64,000 nucleotides of DNA, taken from Platerodrilus igneus (taxonomy: Eukaryota; Arthropoda; Insecta; Coleoptera; Lycidae). The position numbers and the translations under genes were made by a program. The stretch is from NCBI GenBank assembly GCA_036346225.1, contig JARFIW010001187.1, positions 558,001-622,000 on the forward strand, in the 5' to 3' direction. A model generated the notes under the pieces. That model made no database searches. It saw only the letters and a program-made list of their open reading frames with translations, and had not been told where the DNA came from. Below, in pieces: positions 1-44,363 of this stretch (its first letter is position 1; each line of letters begins with the position of its first letter).

Positions 1-600
1 AAATTGTGGAAGCTAAGCAAACGGATTTCACACAAATTGCTAAACAATAGCAAACCAAGCTGTCTTACTAATTGTTTGCCAAACATTTCATTCGATAAAA
101 ATGAACCTTTTTTGATTGGTTGTTTACTTGGGACAAAAATGGATTCTGTGTGACAGTTCTAAGAATTCATATCCTTGATTGTCACAAACTAATCCAATAC
201 CATACACCCCAAAAGTATCTGGAAACCCTAAAAATGTTTTATTCCGTATTTAGTGAACAGAAACCTACATCGCTCCTTATATATAGTTCTCTTGTGAATA
301 GCATCAGCAGGCAGCACTCGTCTAGAAACAACTTTTTTGGTCAATCCGAAGGCGCTGTCTTACAAGAGCTGCTAAATCTCAAACCTCAAGAATAACTCAA
401 GAAAAAATTCTGATCTTGGCTGGGAAATGTTACTATACCATCCTTATTCTGCTGACATTTTCACTGTACGAGACACCAACAGTTGAAACTGAAACAATGT
501 TATAAATGCAGTCTCGATTTTCTTTTTTGAAAACTCGCACATTACTACAGGGTTGGCATAAAAAAAGAATGTTGCATGCAATAGCAATTTTGACGAGTAA
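1..600. other. Intronic stretch with no recognised feature
   Basis: Presumably LRP1 intron to the left of the composite PLE. It holds a 91-codon open frame (120-395, plus) and two overlapping minus-strand frames (433-644). None shows a family motif I recognise. Confidence 0.4.
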
Positions 601-615
601 TTGTGCATAACCAAT

Positions 616-2000
616 ACATAAATCCATTCGTCGTAGTTGCACAAAGTGGGGTTATTTTCTTCAAAATTAAACCTTAAAAGATATAAAAACTCAGAACCTC
701 CTCATAAACTAAGTTTAATTTGATCCAATAAATAATAAAATGATGCTAATAGCTACTAGCTGCACCTCCTAACACAGGTATCATCTTCAGGCTTATAATT
801 TAACAATAATTACTGTAAAAATTTACTATTAGCGTTTAAACATTCTTTTGAAAAACATGGAGAAAAAATTACATTACAAATTGCAAATTAATGTATCACT
901 AGCATAATAAAACTAAGTAAAGGCACAACAAGTGTAATATTTTAAATTTCAATATTTGTATCGACTTAATTTAACCATTTTACAGTCCAAAAATTAGACA
1001 AATTAAATTAAACGTACATCCAACGGTGCTCCCATTTAAAAGAAAGACAACTTGATGTATGACATGAATTATAGATAACCTTAGAGTATATATTATGGTA
1101 GTTTTTAATTTTTAAGTATAGTTAAAAGTGACCAATAATAGTCATATCTTTTGATAACAAAATAAACCATGTTGAAAGTGCAACATATATCATTGCATAC
1201 AAATTTTTTTGAAAACTAAAAATTTAGCTATTGTAGCAAACATATTTGAACAATAATGAAGTAACCTACATCTAAGGATAATGTCGAACAGAGAAAAGTA
1301 CCTTAAGATTTGACCAGAGTAATAAGAAAAACTTTATAATGAAAAATTATGATGTTTTTTAATTTAAAATATTTTTGAACTTGACCAAAAATTATTATTA
1401 CTTTTGGTGATTAGTAGCATTTCCATAAAATCTAATTGAAGGTTTTTATTATCGATGTGGAGAATTTTGAAGTCCTTAGTGTAATCAAAAGAGTGATTAT
1501 TGCGCAGTATATGATTAGCAAAGGAGAAATTAGTATTATTAACAAAATGTATGCTGTTTTGTTGTATACATTTATTACGTTCTACAAATCTAATGAAGAA
1601 TTTTCTGCCTGTTTTCCAATATAAAAGCAAGGACAACTTGAACAATGTAATTGTTAAATGCCAGATTTTTCTATGGAAGGGATTGACTCTTTATTTTTGA
1701 CTAACAATTGGCTACGATTTGGAATATTATTAAAAACAATATTAATGTTGTATTTTATAAAAATATTTTTTTATATGGGAGAAATATAATTGTAGTAGGT
1801 GATAGAATAAAAACGTTTTGGCCCATTGTTAGTTATTGGAAGTAAAGTAGTGTTATGTTTTCTGGATAATTTGTTATATAATTTATTTATAATAAATAAA
1901 GGATTACCATTGTTAACAGCTATTTGTTTTATATTTAGTTCTGATGAATTATTGTCGTTGGAAAGAGGGTAAGATCTATTATTAGCCAACAATGTTCACA
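616..2000 (-). pseudogene. 5'-truncated PLE copy: RT end, GIY-YIG domain and 3' UTR
   Basis: Read on the minus strand. The end of the polymerase region lies at 1992-1771 and the GIY-YIG endonuclease at about 1645-1364 (LYWKTGRKFFIRF and the HI-x-H region). Below 1360 comes the 3' UTR, which matches the right-hand copy in inverted orientation. Stops and frame changes break the protein. Confidence 0.8.
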
Positions 2001-2042
2001 GCATAGAATGGCAAAAAATATTATTTATCATTAAAGATAATA

Positions 2043-4120
2043 TTGAATGTTTCGACAATAGGGTTTTTTCAAAGCTATATAACAAAATCAATATTTTACG
2101 TCAAAAATCCAACATTACCTTTCAATACGTCAAAAAAACAATATTCTAACCACATATTTCATCCAAGAGTGGTTAATCTTAGTGGTGAAACATTCAATAA
2201 AAGAGAATTGGAAATACTGAACCTAGGTCTTAAGTATATCCCTACCTATAGAAATAATCCAGTTGCAGTTGTAGAAAATCTTTCCATTCAGATCGAATCC
2301 ATTATTCAATTGACTAAATTAAATAATTCACAAGACTTAAAATTAGAAATTTATAACACTTTAAGAAGGTTTTAATCAAAACTTAATAACACAAATGTTT
2401 GCTTTAATAATTCATCCCATATCAAAACACTTAACAATAGGTTCAATAATTCAAATTCTGATATTATTTGCACAAAATCAGACAAGGATAACACTACCAT
2501 CATCCTTAAAAAATCTAATTATAATGATAAAGTAAGATTGCTTCCAAATTCAAACGATTTCAAAGTTATTCTTAAAGATCCATTACCAAAGTTCACTGCA
2601 GAAGTTAGAAAAACTTTTTATGACAACCGTAAAAACCTAACTTCTCTCAATAGTAACTACAAGAGTTTATTAATTATGAATTCACAAATACTACGGCTAT
2701 ATGGGTTGCCTAAAATTCATAAATTAGAAAACTTTATTAGACCAGTTGTATTCTGTTGCAATACTCTTATTTCAAACATTACGAAATGGTTGAACTCCAT
2801 TCTAGAATCAACTTTAAATTTTGAATCCAAATAAACTCGCATAACTTAATAAAAAACTTTCCATAACTTTACCTGAAAACTATATTATTTCTTTTAACGT
2901 TACCAATCTTTTTCCAAGTATCCCACCCATGGATTGTTTCAACATAATTAAATCTAAAATTTCAAATTCTAATATCACTGATAATCAAATAAAAACGATC
3001 GTATCCCTTCTTCATTTGAGTCTAGTACAAAATGTTTTCAAATGGAATAATACTTATTACATTCAAAATACAGGTTTAGCCATGGTCTTTAATCTTCCAC
3101 CTTTATTGTTCGAAATACTTATAAATAATTTAGAAACTGAACACATTATCAATCAAAAATTTTTTCAAGAAAACAATTTTCTATGGCCGCTACGTCGATC
3201 ACATACTGAACATCGTTAAAGAGAGCAAGGAACATATTCCTGATTTTCAAATATTCCTCAATTCCATTAATAAAAATATTAAATTTACGAATTAGTATGA
3301 AAATAATGATACCCTTCCATTTTTAGATCTTCTAATCATTAATAAACCTAACAAAATAGATTTCAACATTTATAGAAAATCTGCCACCACACACACACCC
3401 TTATTCATTTTAATTCCAACCGCCCCCTTTCTTACAAATTAGCATCCTTTAATTTTCCTTTTCATCGTTTACTTATTTACCCTCTTTTCCAAAGACAATA
3501 ATTCGTAAGAACTACATATCATAAAACAAATAGCTGTAAACAATGGTTATCCTATATTTATTATAAACAAATTATATAACAAATTATCCAGAAAACAACA
3601 CTACTCGACTTCCAATCACCAACAGTAAGCCAAAATGTTTTTATTCCATCACTTACTACAATTATATTTCTCCCATATTAAATAATATTTTCAGAAGATA
3701 CAACATTAATATTGTTTTAATAATATTCCAAATCTTGGCCAATTGTTAGTCAAAAATAAAGATTAAATTCCTTCCATAAAAAATCTGGCATTTACCAACT
3801 AAATTGTTCAACTTGTCCTAGCTTCCTATATTGGAAAACCAGGCAGAAAATTAATCATTAAATTTCTAGAGCATAATAAATGTATACAACAAAACAACAT
3901 CGATTTTGTTAATAATGCTAATTCCTCCTTTGCTAATCATATACTGCACAATAACCATTATGTTGATTACACTAAGTTCTTCAAAATTCTCCACATCGAT
4001 AATAAAAATGTCCAATTAGATTTTATGAAAATGCTACTAATCACCAAAAACAATAATAATGTTTGCATCCATGGAATTAAAAACTTTGATAATAATCTGA
4101 TATTTCTTAAAGGTTTCTAG
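2043..4120 (+). pseudogene. PLE reverse transcriptase with GIY-YIG endonuclease, decayed
   Basis: PLE polymerase remnant on the plus strand. The N-terminal region has the GLKYIPT motif (about 2230-2260). RT motifs follow: LYGLPKIHK near 2700, a degenerate finger-palm stretch near 2890-3100 (GLAMVFNLPPL in place of GLAMGSPLSPL), and RYVDHI near 3195 where YVDD is expected, so the second catalytic aspartate is lost. Thumb and linker follow, then GIY-YIG (LYWKTRQK-like) near 3820-4110. At least five stops or frame changes. It cannot encode a working enzyme. Confidence 0.85.
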
Positions 4121-4598
4121 TTTACCACCAATGATAATTCAATTTTCCTTATTTCAAAATAATTTTTGGTAAAGTTCAAATATATTTTAAATTACAAAAC
4201 TATCATAACTTTTCATTATCAAGGTTTTTTTATTACTCAGGTCAAATGTTGTTACCTTTCCCTGTTTGACATTATCCTTAGATGTACGTTACTTCATTGT
4301 TGTTCAAATATGTTTGTTACAATAGCTAAGTTTTTAGTTTTCAAAAAAGTTTTTATACAATTATATATGTTGTATCTTTAACATGTATTTTGTTATCAAA
4401 AGATATGGCTATTTTTGGCAACTTTTAACTATACTTAAAATTTAAAAACTACCATAATGTATACTCTAAAGTTGATTTATATATTAATGTCATACGTCAA
4501 GTCGTCTTTCTTTTAAATGGCAGCACCGTTGGATGTACATTTAATTTAATTTGTCTCAATTTTTGACTATAAGATGGTTAAATTAAGTCGATACAAAT

Positions 4599-5848
4599 TG
4601 TTATGTTCATTTTACGACTAAACTAAAATCTACATCCTTTCACTTCATTATTCATTTATTTAGATCCTGCTCAGATCCTGCAACAACACTCGATATAATT
4701 AGACCTTACTACAATAAATACGCTTTCTGATAATTTTCAATTTTAAATCTATTTGCTTAAAACGAAAAGCTTATGCTATAAATTAAATAGTCAATACCCT
4801 GTTTTAGGTATCCGTGAACTCGTTATACCTTGCGATAGCGTGTAATTACGTTCTATATTGTTTATCTAAGACTCGTTGAAATAAGGTATTGAACTATCCG
4901 ATAAAATCGTGTTTTCAAGTTTGCTAATCACGTTTGATAACACCAATATTACTTGGAGCTCTGGGTATTTAGTTAACCAAATTAATATTCACTTTCTCTT
5001 CCTTAAACACGATGAAAACATTTGTTATATTTATGTTGTTTATGTTTTTTGCGTGGGAATTTTGCGCACGCAATACAGCGTGCTTCTTCCTCCGGTGGCC
5101 CTAAAACCGCGATGGATTGCCGCCCCTTGTTGTGATGGAAGGACCACCCCAAGGCGGGATCACGCGCCCCTCTGTTTCGCCCCGTCATTAGAGATAGTAG
5201 GAGCCAGTCGATGGTGTCAACCCGAAGGTGAGTGTTTATATACTATTTACACATTTGGTAACTACACTTGGTGGCCTTAACCTGATTATCATGTAAGATA
5301 GTATGAAGCATGAATATTACGACCTATTGTGATCATTTTCTCTGCTTAATTATATGTACGTAATCGTAGGCGTACAATGATGATTTATAACTGTTGGTTT
5401 ACCTTGTTTTTTCTGAGTTATAAAATTTTATTAGTTAAGACATTGTACTGCCAATGTGGCATAAGTAATTTTATATTTACAACCATTTAGAGCTGTGGTT
5501 TTTAGTGTTGCATTTGGGTTTTTTTTGTTGTTGGTTAATAATGTAGGGCGAAATACCTAAAAACGGCAGCTCGCCATTTTAAAAATGATTTCTTTTGATT
5601 GTGTTGATGTGTGTAACTTTTAATTATGGATTGTTCATTTTTTTTATACTATTGTGCTTTTGTACATATTTCTTTAATTAGAGGTTTTCTTTTGTGTATG
5701 TTTAGTTGTGGGTTGTGAATGAGTGTGTGTATTTTTATTTCAGGCCTTTGTTTAATTTTTGTATGTGTAATACCCTGCCTACTCACCGACTGATCCCGGT
5801 CAGTTTTTCTTTGGTTCTTTGTTTTAGGCTACATCGATGTACGTAGCA
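4599..5848. mobile_element. Solo LTR A (1,250 bp) inside the PLE 3' UTR
   Basis: The PLE 3' UTR is interrupted here. The other arm shows the uninterrupted site (gatac-aaat-attg). The insert begins TGTTATG and ends GTAGCA, and is flanked by the 4-bp duplication AAAT (4595-4598 and 5849-5852). The termini form a weak inverted repeat (TGTTA / TGCTA). TG...CA ends, short duplication and no coding region are what a solo LTR left by LTR-LTR recombination looks like. A GC-rich core lies at 5085-5225. The 123-codon frame inside (4909-5280) has no recognised domain. Family and orientation not determined. Confidence 0.78.
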
Positions 5849-6363
5849 AAATATTGAAATTTAAAACATTGCACTTGTGCCTTTATTTAGTTTTATTATG
5901 CTAGTAATACATTAATTTGCAATTTATAATGTAATTTTTTCTCCATGGTAAGTTCACCAGGTTTTTCAAAGAAATGTTTACACACTAATATTCAATTTTT
6001 ATAGTAATTATTGTTAATTTATAAACCTGATGATGATATCTGTGTTAGGTATTGATACTAGTAGCTATTAGCATCATTTTGTTATTTATTCTATCAAATT
6101 AAACATAGTTATATGCGGAGGTTCTGAGTTTTTAAATCGTTTAAGGTTTAATTTTGTGCATAACCAATTTATAATAATTTTAATTTTTTTTTAAACTAAA
6201 AACGACACAGGTTAATGTAGCTATCTGATAGTAAATAGTGTTCTTCCTGATTAGTAAAACTGATTTGCAAGTGTTACGAGAATTATATTATTGCAATTAA
6301 TGAATTTTTATACAATAATGCGATAGATGTACACAAAAATAATAAATTGTTTAATATACTCAC

Positions 6364-39074
<32,711 letters not shown>

Positions 39075-41489
39075 CTGAAATATTACAATAATTTATTAAC
39101 AATATAAAAACTTTACTATACTTTAAATTTGACTTTACAACTGGCACAAAAAACAAAATTGTTTTTAGTATTAAGCAAATCCGTTAACATACAATTTTTA
39201 GTTTTGTTATTTGCAACAGAAATTGACATGCAAAAAGGATCACCAAGAAAATTGTATTTTTATAGGTCGGTGCGGCTAAATATTATAGAAGAAGTTTGAA
39301 AATTCATGTTATTAGATAATTGCAATTGCGTCATATTTTTTTTGTGACCACTTGGGCTGGTAACTTTAATACTCTGGCAAATACAGAAGGCTAGGAACCG
39401 TACACTGTGAAGCTACAGTGGTCATATGAACCGCTGTGCAAATAATTCTGAAACATCTCTTCACAGGCTAATGGACTGGCGACAAATCTAGGTTTACGTT
39501 ATGACCGCTAAAATCTCAATGTTGCTTTGGCCACTGTAAATTTTTTTGGTAGATTAATTTTAAGTACCTATTTTTTCAGAAAAAGCAGAGTACTGTTGTA
39601 TAAGTTAAAAATAACTGTTTTTACATAAAATGCATAGTTTTAATTACAAAAATAAGTAAAAATACAAAATAGGAAAAAATATATTCGTGTTGATTATGAG
39701 AAGCAGCAAAACAGTCTAAACAAAAGATTGGTTTATCCACACAATTCTCACAAATATGTGGAAACTTTTAACTTTATTTTTTGAAATGAGTCCTTGTAAC
39801 GTTTTTGATAACACCCCTTGTAATATTTACAAAATGTGTTACGTTCAACTATTGTAAACCGAAAATTTCCTACTTCCATCCTTTCATATATCCTTTTTTC
39901 CCATTACAGGGACGTCTATGGTTTATTAGCTCAATAAATATTCAAATTTCTATCTTTTAACTTTTAAATTCATACCTGCATAGTAGATAACATATTCTTA
40001 TCTGTGCTCATCCATTATCATATATATCTGGTTTTCTCATTAATATTTCTAATCCTGGTTTTACCTTCACAAAACAGCTGTGTAAACCTCGAGTTTGAAA
40101 GAAGGTCTGATATTGTTTGCACTAGTGGAACATGTCGATAAGGTCCATTTTCGAACTTGTTGGTCACTTTCAATCTGTCCTGAAGTACAAATACACCTGT
40201 TTCTTCTGATTTTCTGTACTTCGTGTGTATTTGCTAAGTGTAAAAACTATTTGCTATTTGGTTACATTATTGTTACTTCTAGCTATTTTCCACCTGAGGC
40301 TTGTTGTTTTTACTGGCCTTATTTTATCTTATCACTTATGGTAACTACTTTTAGTGCTGATTGAATTACACCCTGCTTTGCCTATAAGACCGATGTCCTA
40401 GTGAACGACTTCCATGGATATGAAATTATACTTGGGATGAAGTCCATTCTACTGTTACAATGATTACAAGAACTTGGAACCCCGTGTGAGTTTTTGAAGC
40501 TCTAATACAATACTAATACGGTAGCTCTCTTAAAGATTTTAAGGAGGCTGCCTGTGAGTATTTTATTAACCTACTAACAGTGGCTATTTATTAGTTAACC
40601 ATTCAGCCCAGGAAGTATTTCTGTTACTATTGTCAAGTGCTTATCTGGGTCCTTAAAATTTACTACTGCAGGATACTACTAAAGCTTAGTGGCGAACATA
40701 TCATCATAATTAGTACTATTGTAGTCCAAGCAATCGTTTTTTTTTGTCCTAAGTTGCTGCTTTTGGGCCTAACCCAGAGCAGAAAATACCTTTTACGGCA
40801 ACGGCTTATGTACTAATTGCCGGACATATGGGGTACTAATTGAGAATTTTAATCCTTTATTTATAGAGATTTGCCTGTAAGGATAATTTTGTATTGCGTG
40901 ATCACATTAGGGAGCTCATGAACTTCAGTAATATTTAACATTTATGTCACTGATATTTCTGCTTGACTGTGAGCGTGTACTATAATCTTAAGATTTTTTT
41001 TGACTTGCAAAACACTGAAAATATACTTAGGAGTTATTTTCTACCTGTTAAAAATAAACCGAACTTTAGTAATATGTTGTTCTTTTTTTTGGATACCTAT
41101 AGGATGATAGAAAGAAATTCGTGCTGTCATAGTATACTATGGCCTACAGGATACAAATGGTTTCATTGTGAACCCTTGATTATATTTGTCCTGCCCACTC
41201 CCAATCTACGACTACTGCTAGCCATTGGTTCCTTTTTTTTTGTTACGGGTACCACTTTCGTCCCCAATGTTTACTTTCTTCCTGACCCGTGGTTTTACCG
41301 TAGCAACTGTCTAGTTTACGAAACGAATGCGTGTTTAGTTTCCTTTTGGTAGTAGATGGACTGAATAGAGCTGGATTTACAGTGTTACTATCCTTGGAAT
41401 ACAAAAGGCTTTCTATATTCATTCTCACAATTCACTATTTTTTTTATTGTGCTATGACACTTCTTTGTATAAATAATCAGCTTTTACCA
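39075..41489. other. Upstream of the first visible LRP1 exon, no recognised feature
   Basis: Either LRP1 intron 1 or flanking sequence. I searched by eye on the minus strand for a signal-peptide exon and for LDLa cysteine patterns and found none. Open frames at 40095-40364 and 40963-41352 (plus) show no recognised domain. Confidence 0.45.
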
Positions 41490-42800
41490 TTGTTGTTCTC
41501 CATATTAACTCTATAGCAATTTTATGGTTTTTATAAAGCAGAATTATAGCTTGCTATTTTATGAGACAAATCGACTGAGCTGTCAGCGTTATTGTAATCA
41601 ATAACAACTTTTGGTTTTGGTACTTGACCACTTCGATGATTAACGGTTACTGTATTGTCTGTTTGGCGAATTTATAATAATAGAATATAATGATAATTAC
41701 ACTATTTTAGTACACTAATGCCATGGTCATTTTCTCTGCAAATCATTTCATCAGTTTTTAATTTTTATTTCGTAACTTCTGTACGATTGTAATGTGCCAA
41801 TTAGATGGCTTTTGTTATCCAATAATTTATTGGCTAATTCTAAACTCTTATAGAAGTTATCGGTTATAACATTCCACAACTTAGTAACTTTTCACACAAA
41901 TTCATTACAATATTTGTTGGTACTGATCCTGAACCATCACTTTCTTTTCCAGCATATATTTTTAAGTTTCAAGTATATCCCTTGTCATTACATAATTTAA
42001 TTAACTTCATGCCGTATTTATGCGTATTTTGAGGAATATATTGTTTCATTACTAGTCTACCTCTAATTAGAATAAGGACTCATCTATACAAAATTCACTG
42101 TCTGGCATATAGGCATACTGATATTTCGTTATCAGCAAATCCAACAGACGTTAAACTTTATATGTATAGTCTCCTTCAGAACACGACTCAATATCTCTAA
42201 AATGTCACACCTTTGGTAACAATTCAAACTTGTATCCAGTCATTATAGATGAAAGAATACTACTAAAAGAACTTTAGTCTTAGTCCAATAATCACAAATA
42301 GAGGGTAGTTTTATCAATCTCATATAATCAATAATACCTAGAAACCTTTTCAATGCATGCAGTGTAGTTGGTTCCCAAAAATGCAGTCTTGAGAATTCCG
42401 GTAAGAAAAAACTGTTGTAGATTTTCATCTATTAAAGCTGCAGCTAGTTCAGGTTCTATGTCAAACTTGCCAATGAATGGAAACTGCTACTTTAGGAGCA
42501 ACATATTTCATTAACTTCGAAAGTCTCTCAAGTTAGGTGTTAAAATCTGAACTTAATGGCAATAACTGTATATCAATAGCAAAAAGACTCGCAGGCAATA
42601 ATAATTCATGTTCAGGGGACAAAGAATATGGTTGTTTGTAATGCTTTCCATAGGATTACATTTTTGCAACAATTTACTTGTAATTTGTGGTTCAGTTTCT
42701 TTGTTTGAAGTATTATCGCTACTTTCGGCAAGATATGTAGGATCGTTGACAGCATCAGATGAATATGCATCTTTCTCACTTTCAGATGATTGAGATTCTG
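41490..42800 (-). pseudogene. piggyBac-type transposase relic
   Basis: Minus strand, many stops. An acidic N-terminal stretch (SSESEKDAYSSD, about 42790) precedes the transposase core: LIKLPSICDYW (about 42310), SEFCIDESL (about 42090, with the first catalytic Asp, as in piggyBac SIDES), and later VPKPKVVIDYN with SVDLSHKIASYN (41620-41540), the conserved piggyBac C-terminal region. TTAA target sites and terminal repeats were not resolved. Confidence 0.75.
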
Positions 42801-42929
42801 AAACAAATATTGTTAAGCTTTTATGGTGTTACGTGCTTTACTTTAATAATAGGTATAGAGGATTATTTATTCTGAAATTGAAAGTATTATTTCTCATCAT
42901 TAATTTAAGTAAGTTTATTATGTAGAAGA

Positions 42930-43380
42930 ATGCGGCTGATAAATTCCTATGCACTAGCAGGTGAAGAACCTATAGCTTATTATATGGAATCTGTTAAATA
43001 CACATTTTCTCATGTCCGAAATAGTGTGCGGTCATTGCCCCAACCAATGCAAACGTTTGATGGTTGGAAGGATTTGACGAATTTCATGCGAAAGTAGGAG
43101 ATTATCAAGACGTTTATCTGGAGTTGCCTTCGTGAAAAGACGTATTGGCCATTAGTGCGAGTTAAATGCAGTGAAGTTACCCGTGGAATCCTTTACCTCT
43201 CTTTTCTTTCAATATCTTTGTTTCAAAAATGTTGTAGGTTAGCAATAATTTCACTGTTAATTTGCAGAAAACCACCTCCGACCCCAACGAAGACTCTATC
43301 GTATGCTTAGAAGCAAAAGTCGATTTACAAGGATCAAAGGAAGTTGAACTTACTTTAAACTACCTCTATAAATAAAGGTA
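42930..43380 (+). other. Unassigned coding-like remnant
   Basis: A 55-codon frame from ATG at 42930 (start MRLINSYALAGEEP) ends in TAG at 43097, and other-frame stretches follow to about 43380. Composition looks coding-like. I do not recognise a family; a gag-like retroelement scrap is possible. Confidence 0.25.
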
Positions 43381-43835
43381 AGCCGTTCTTTGGTTAATTA
43401 TCATTCTTCATTACTGTAAATTTGTGTAAGATTATGCCCTCTGTATAACCAAGCTCTAAACTAAAGTACGTTTATTTGTAAATGAATTGACAGTTATAAT
43501 GTACAAATATAAAACATTCATTAATTTTATATAGTGAGCACTAATAAATAATGTACCATTGTTCTGTTGTTTACATCATGTTATAGGCCAAAATTCGTCT
43601 GTAACGACTATTCATTATATAAAATAAATAAAAATAATTATCGTAATTGTAACTGGATATAATAAATGTATGGTTATTGAAGACAACTAATCTCAATATA
43701 CACACCAATTTACGTTAGTAGATAAGATAATACATGGAAGGTGAATACAGTGTGTGGCCTAAAGCACAACTATAAAATCACTGTTGTTGTTATATGAATA
43801 CTCCAGTGTATGCTAAACAAACAGATCCAGACACT

Positions 43836-44090
43836 ACACTTGATTTTCCAATACTCTGCCCAAAGATACTATATTGGCCAGGAAACGAGTTTTTTTACCT
43901 GGAAAATTTTGAATTTTGCCGAACCCTTACTTTTCCAAGCAATGTAGTAATCTTGAATGTGCGTGACAAGACATTCACATACAGCACCTCCATTTTACGT
44001 CTCATCAGAACGAGGGCGTATTTTTGTGAAAAATGCTTGCCTAACATTTTTCGAATTTGAACCCAGGACCTTGGGCATAGTAGTCACACT
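43836..44090 (-). mobile_element. SINE copy 3, lacking the 5' head end
   Basis: Reverse-complement copy of the SINE at 24.2 kb. It shares the tail (rc ...CATTGGAAAATC), the GGATGAGA-type block (rc CTCATCAGAACGAGGG), the hairpin (GTGAAAAATG...CATTTTTC) and a decayed box B region (TTGAACCCAGG). Box A and the 5' end are missing, and I see no clear target duplication. More diverged than copies 1 and 2. Confidence 0.8.
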
Positions 44091-44363
44091 GTAATAATTT
44101 CTTCTATACATGCTATCGGATGAAGTAACTATACTAAAGATGTTGATTGGGGTGAGGTGAGATAAGAACAGAACCACCTAAATTTCTCTTAGAAGTTAAC
44201 CATAGATGTTGTTTTATCCGTACTAACCATAAGTACTTCTGGAGACTCTCTGGACCAACTCTGAACTCTAACTTCAGCGGCATGAGGCTAACAGGGGGGG
44301 TTCTTATAAGTACAGAAATGTCAGGCGCCACTAAACTCGAAGATTTAAATACTCCCTGTATGT

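Larger units (their letters stand above)
616..6153. mobile_element. Composite, inverted Penelope-like element (PLE)
   Basis: The 15-bp direct repeat TTGTGCATAACCAAT occurs at 601-615 and 6154-6168. Between them are two PLE copies head to head. The left one (616 to about 2000) is on the minus strand and 5'-truncated, with the end of the RT region, the GIY-YIG endonuclease and the 3' UTR. The right one (about 2000-6153, plus) is longer. The two 3' UTRs are inverted repeats: 640-1100 matches the reverse complement of 4440-4598 plus 5853-6150. Joined partial inverted copies are typical of PLE insertions. The right copy is interrupted by a solo LTR at 4599-5848. Confidence 0.85.

Noticed and set aside
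120..395. Small protein gene of 91 codons
   Set aside because: No recognised domain, AT-rich intronic context and no splice or promoter evidence; kept only as an unassigned frame.
4909..5280. 123-codon protein gene
   Set aside because: Lies wholly inside the solo LTR, has no domain and no codon signal; likely chance.
1..6363. Further 3' exons of LRP1
   Set aside because: The interval is PLE, solo LTR and AT-rich filler; no LDLa, EGF, YWTD, transmembrane or NPxY coding sequence was found.
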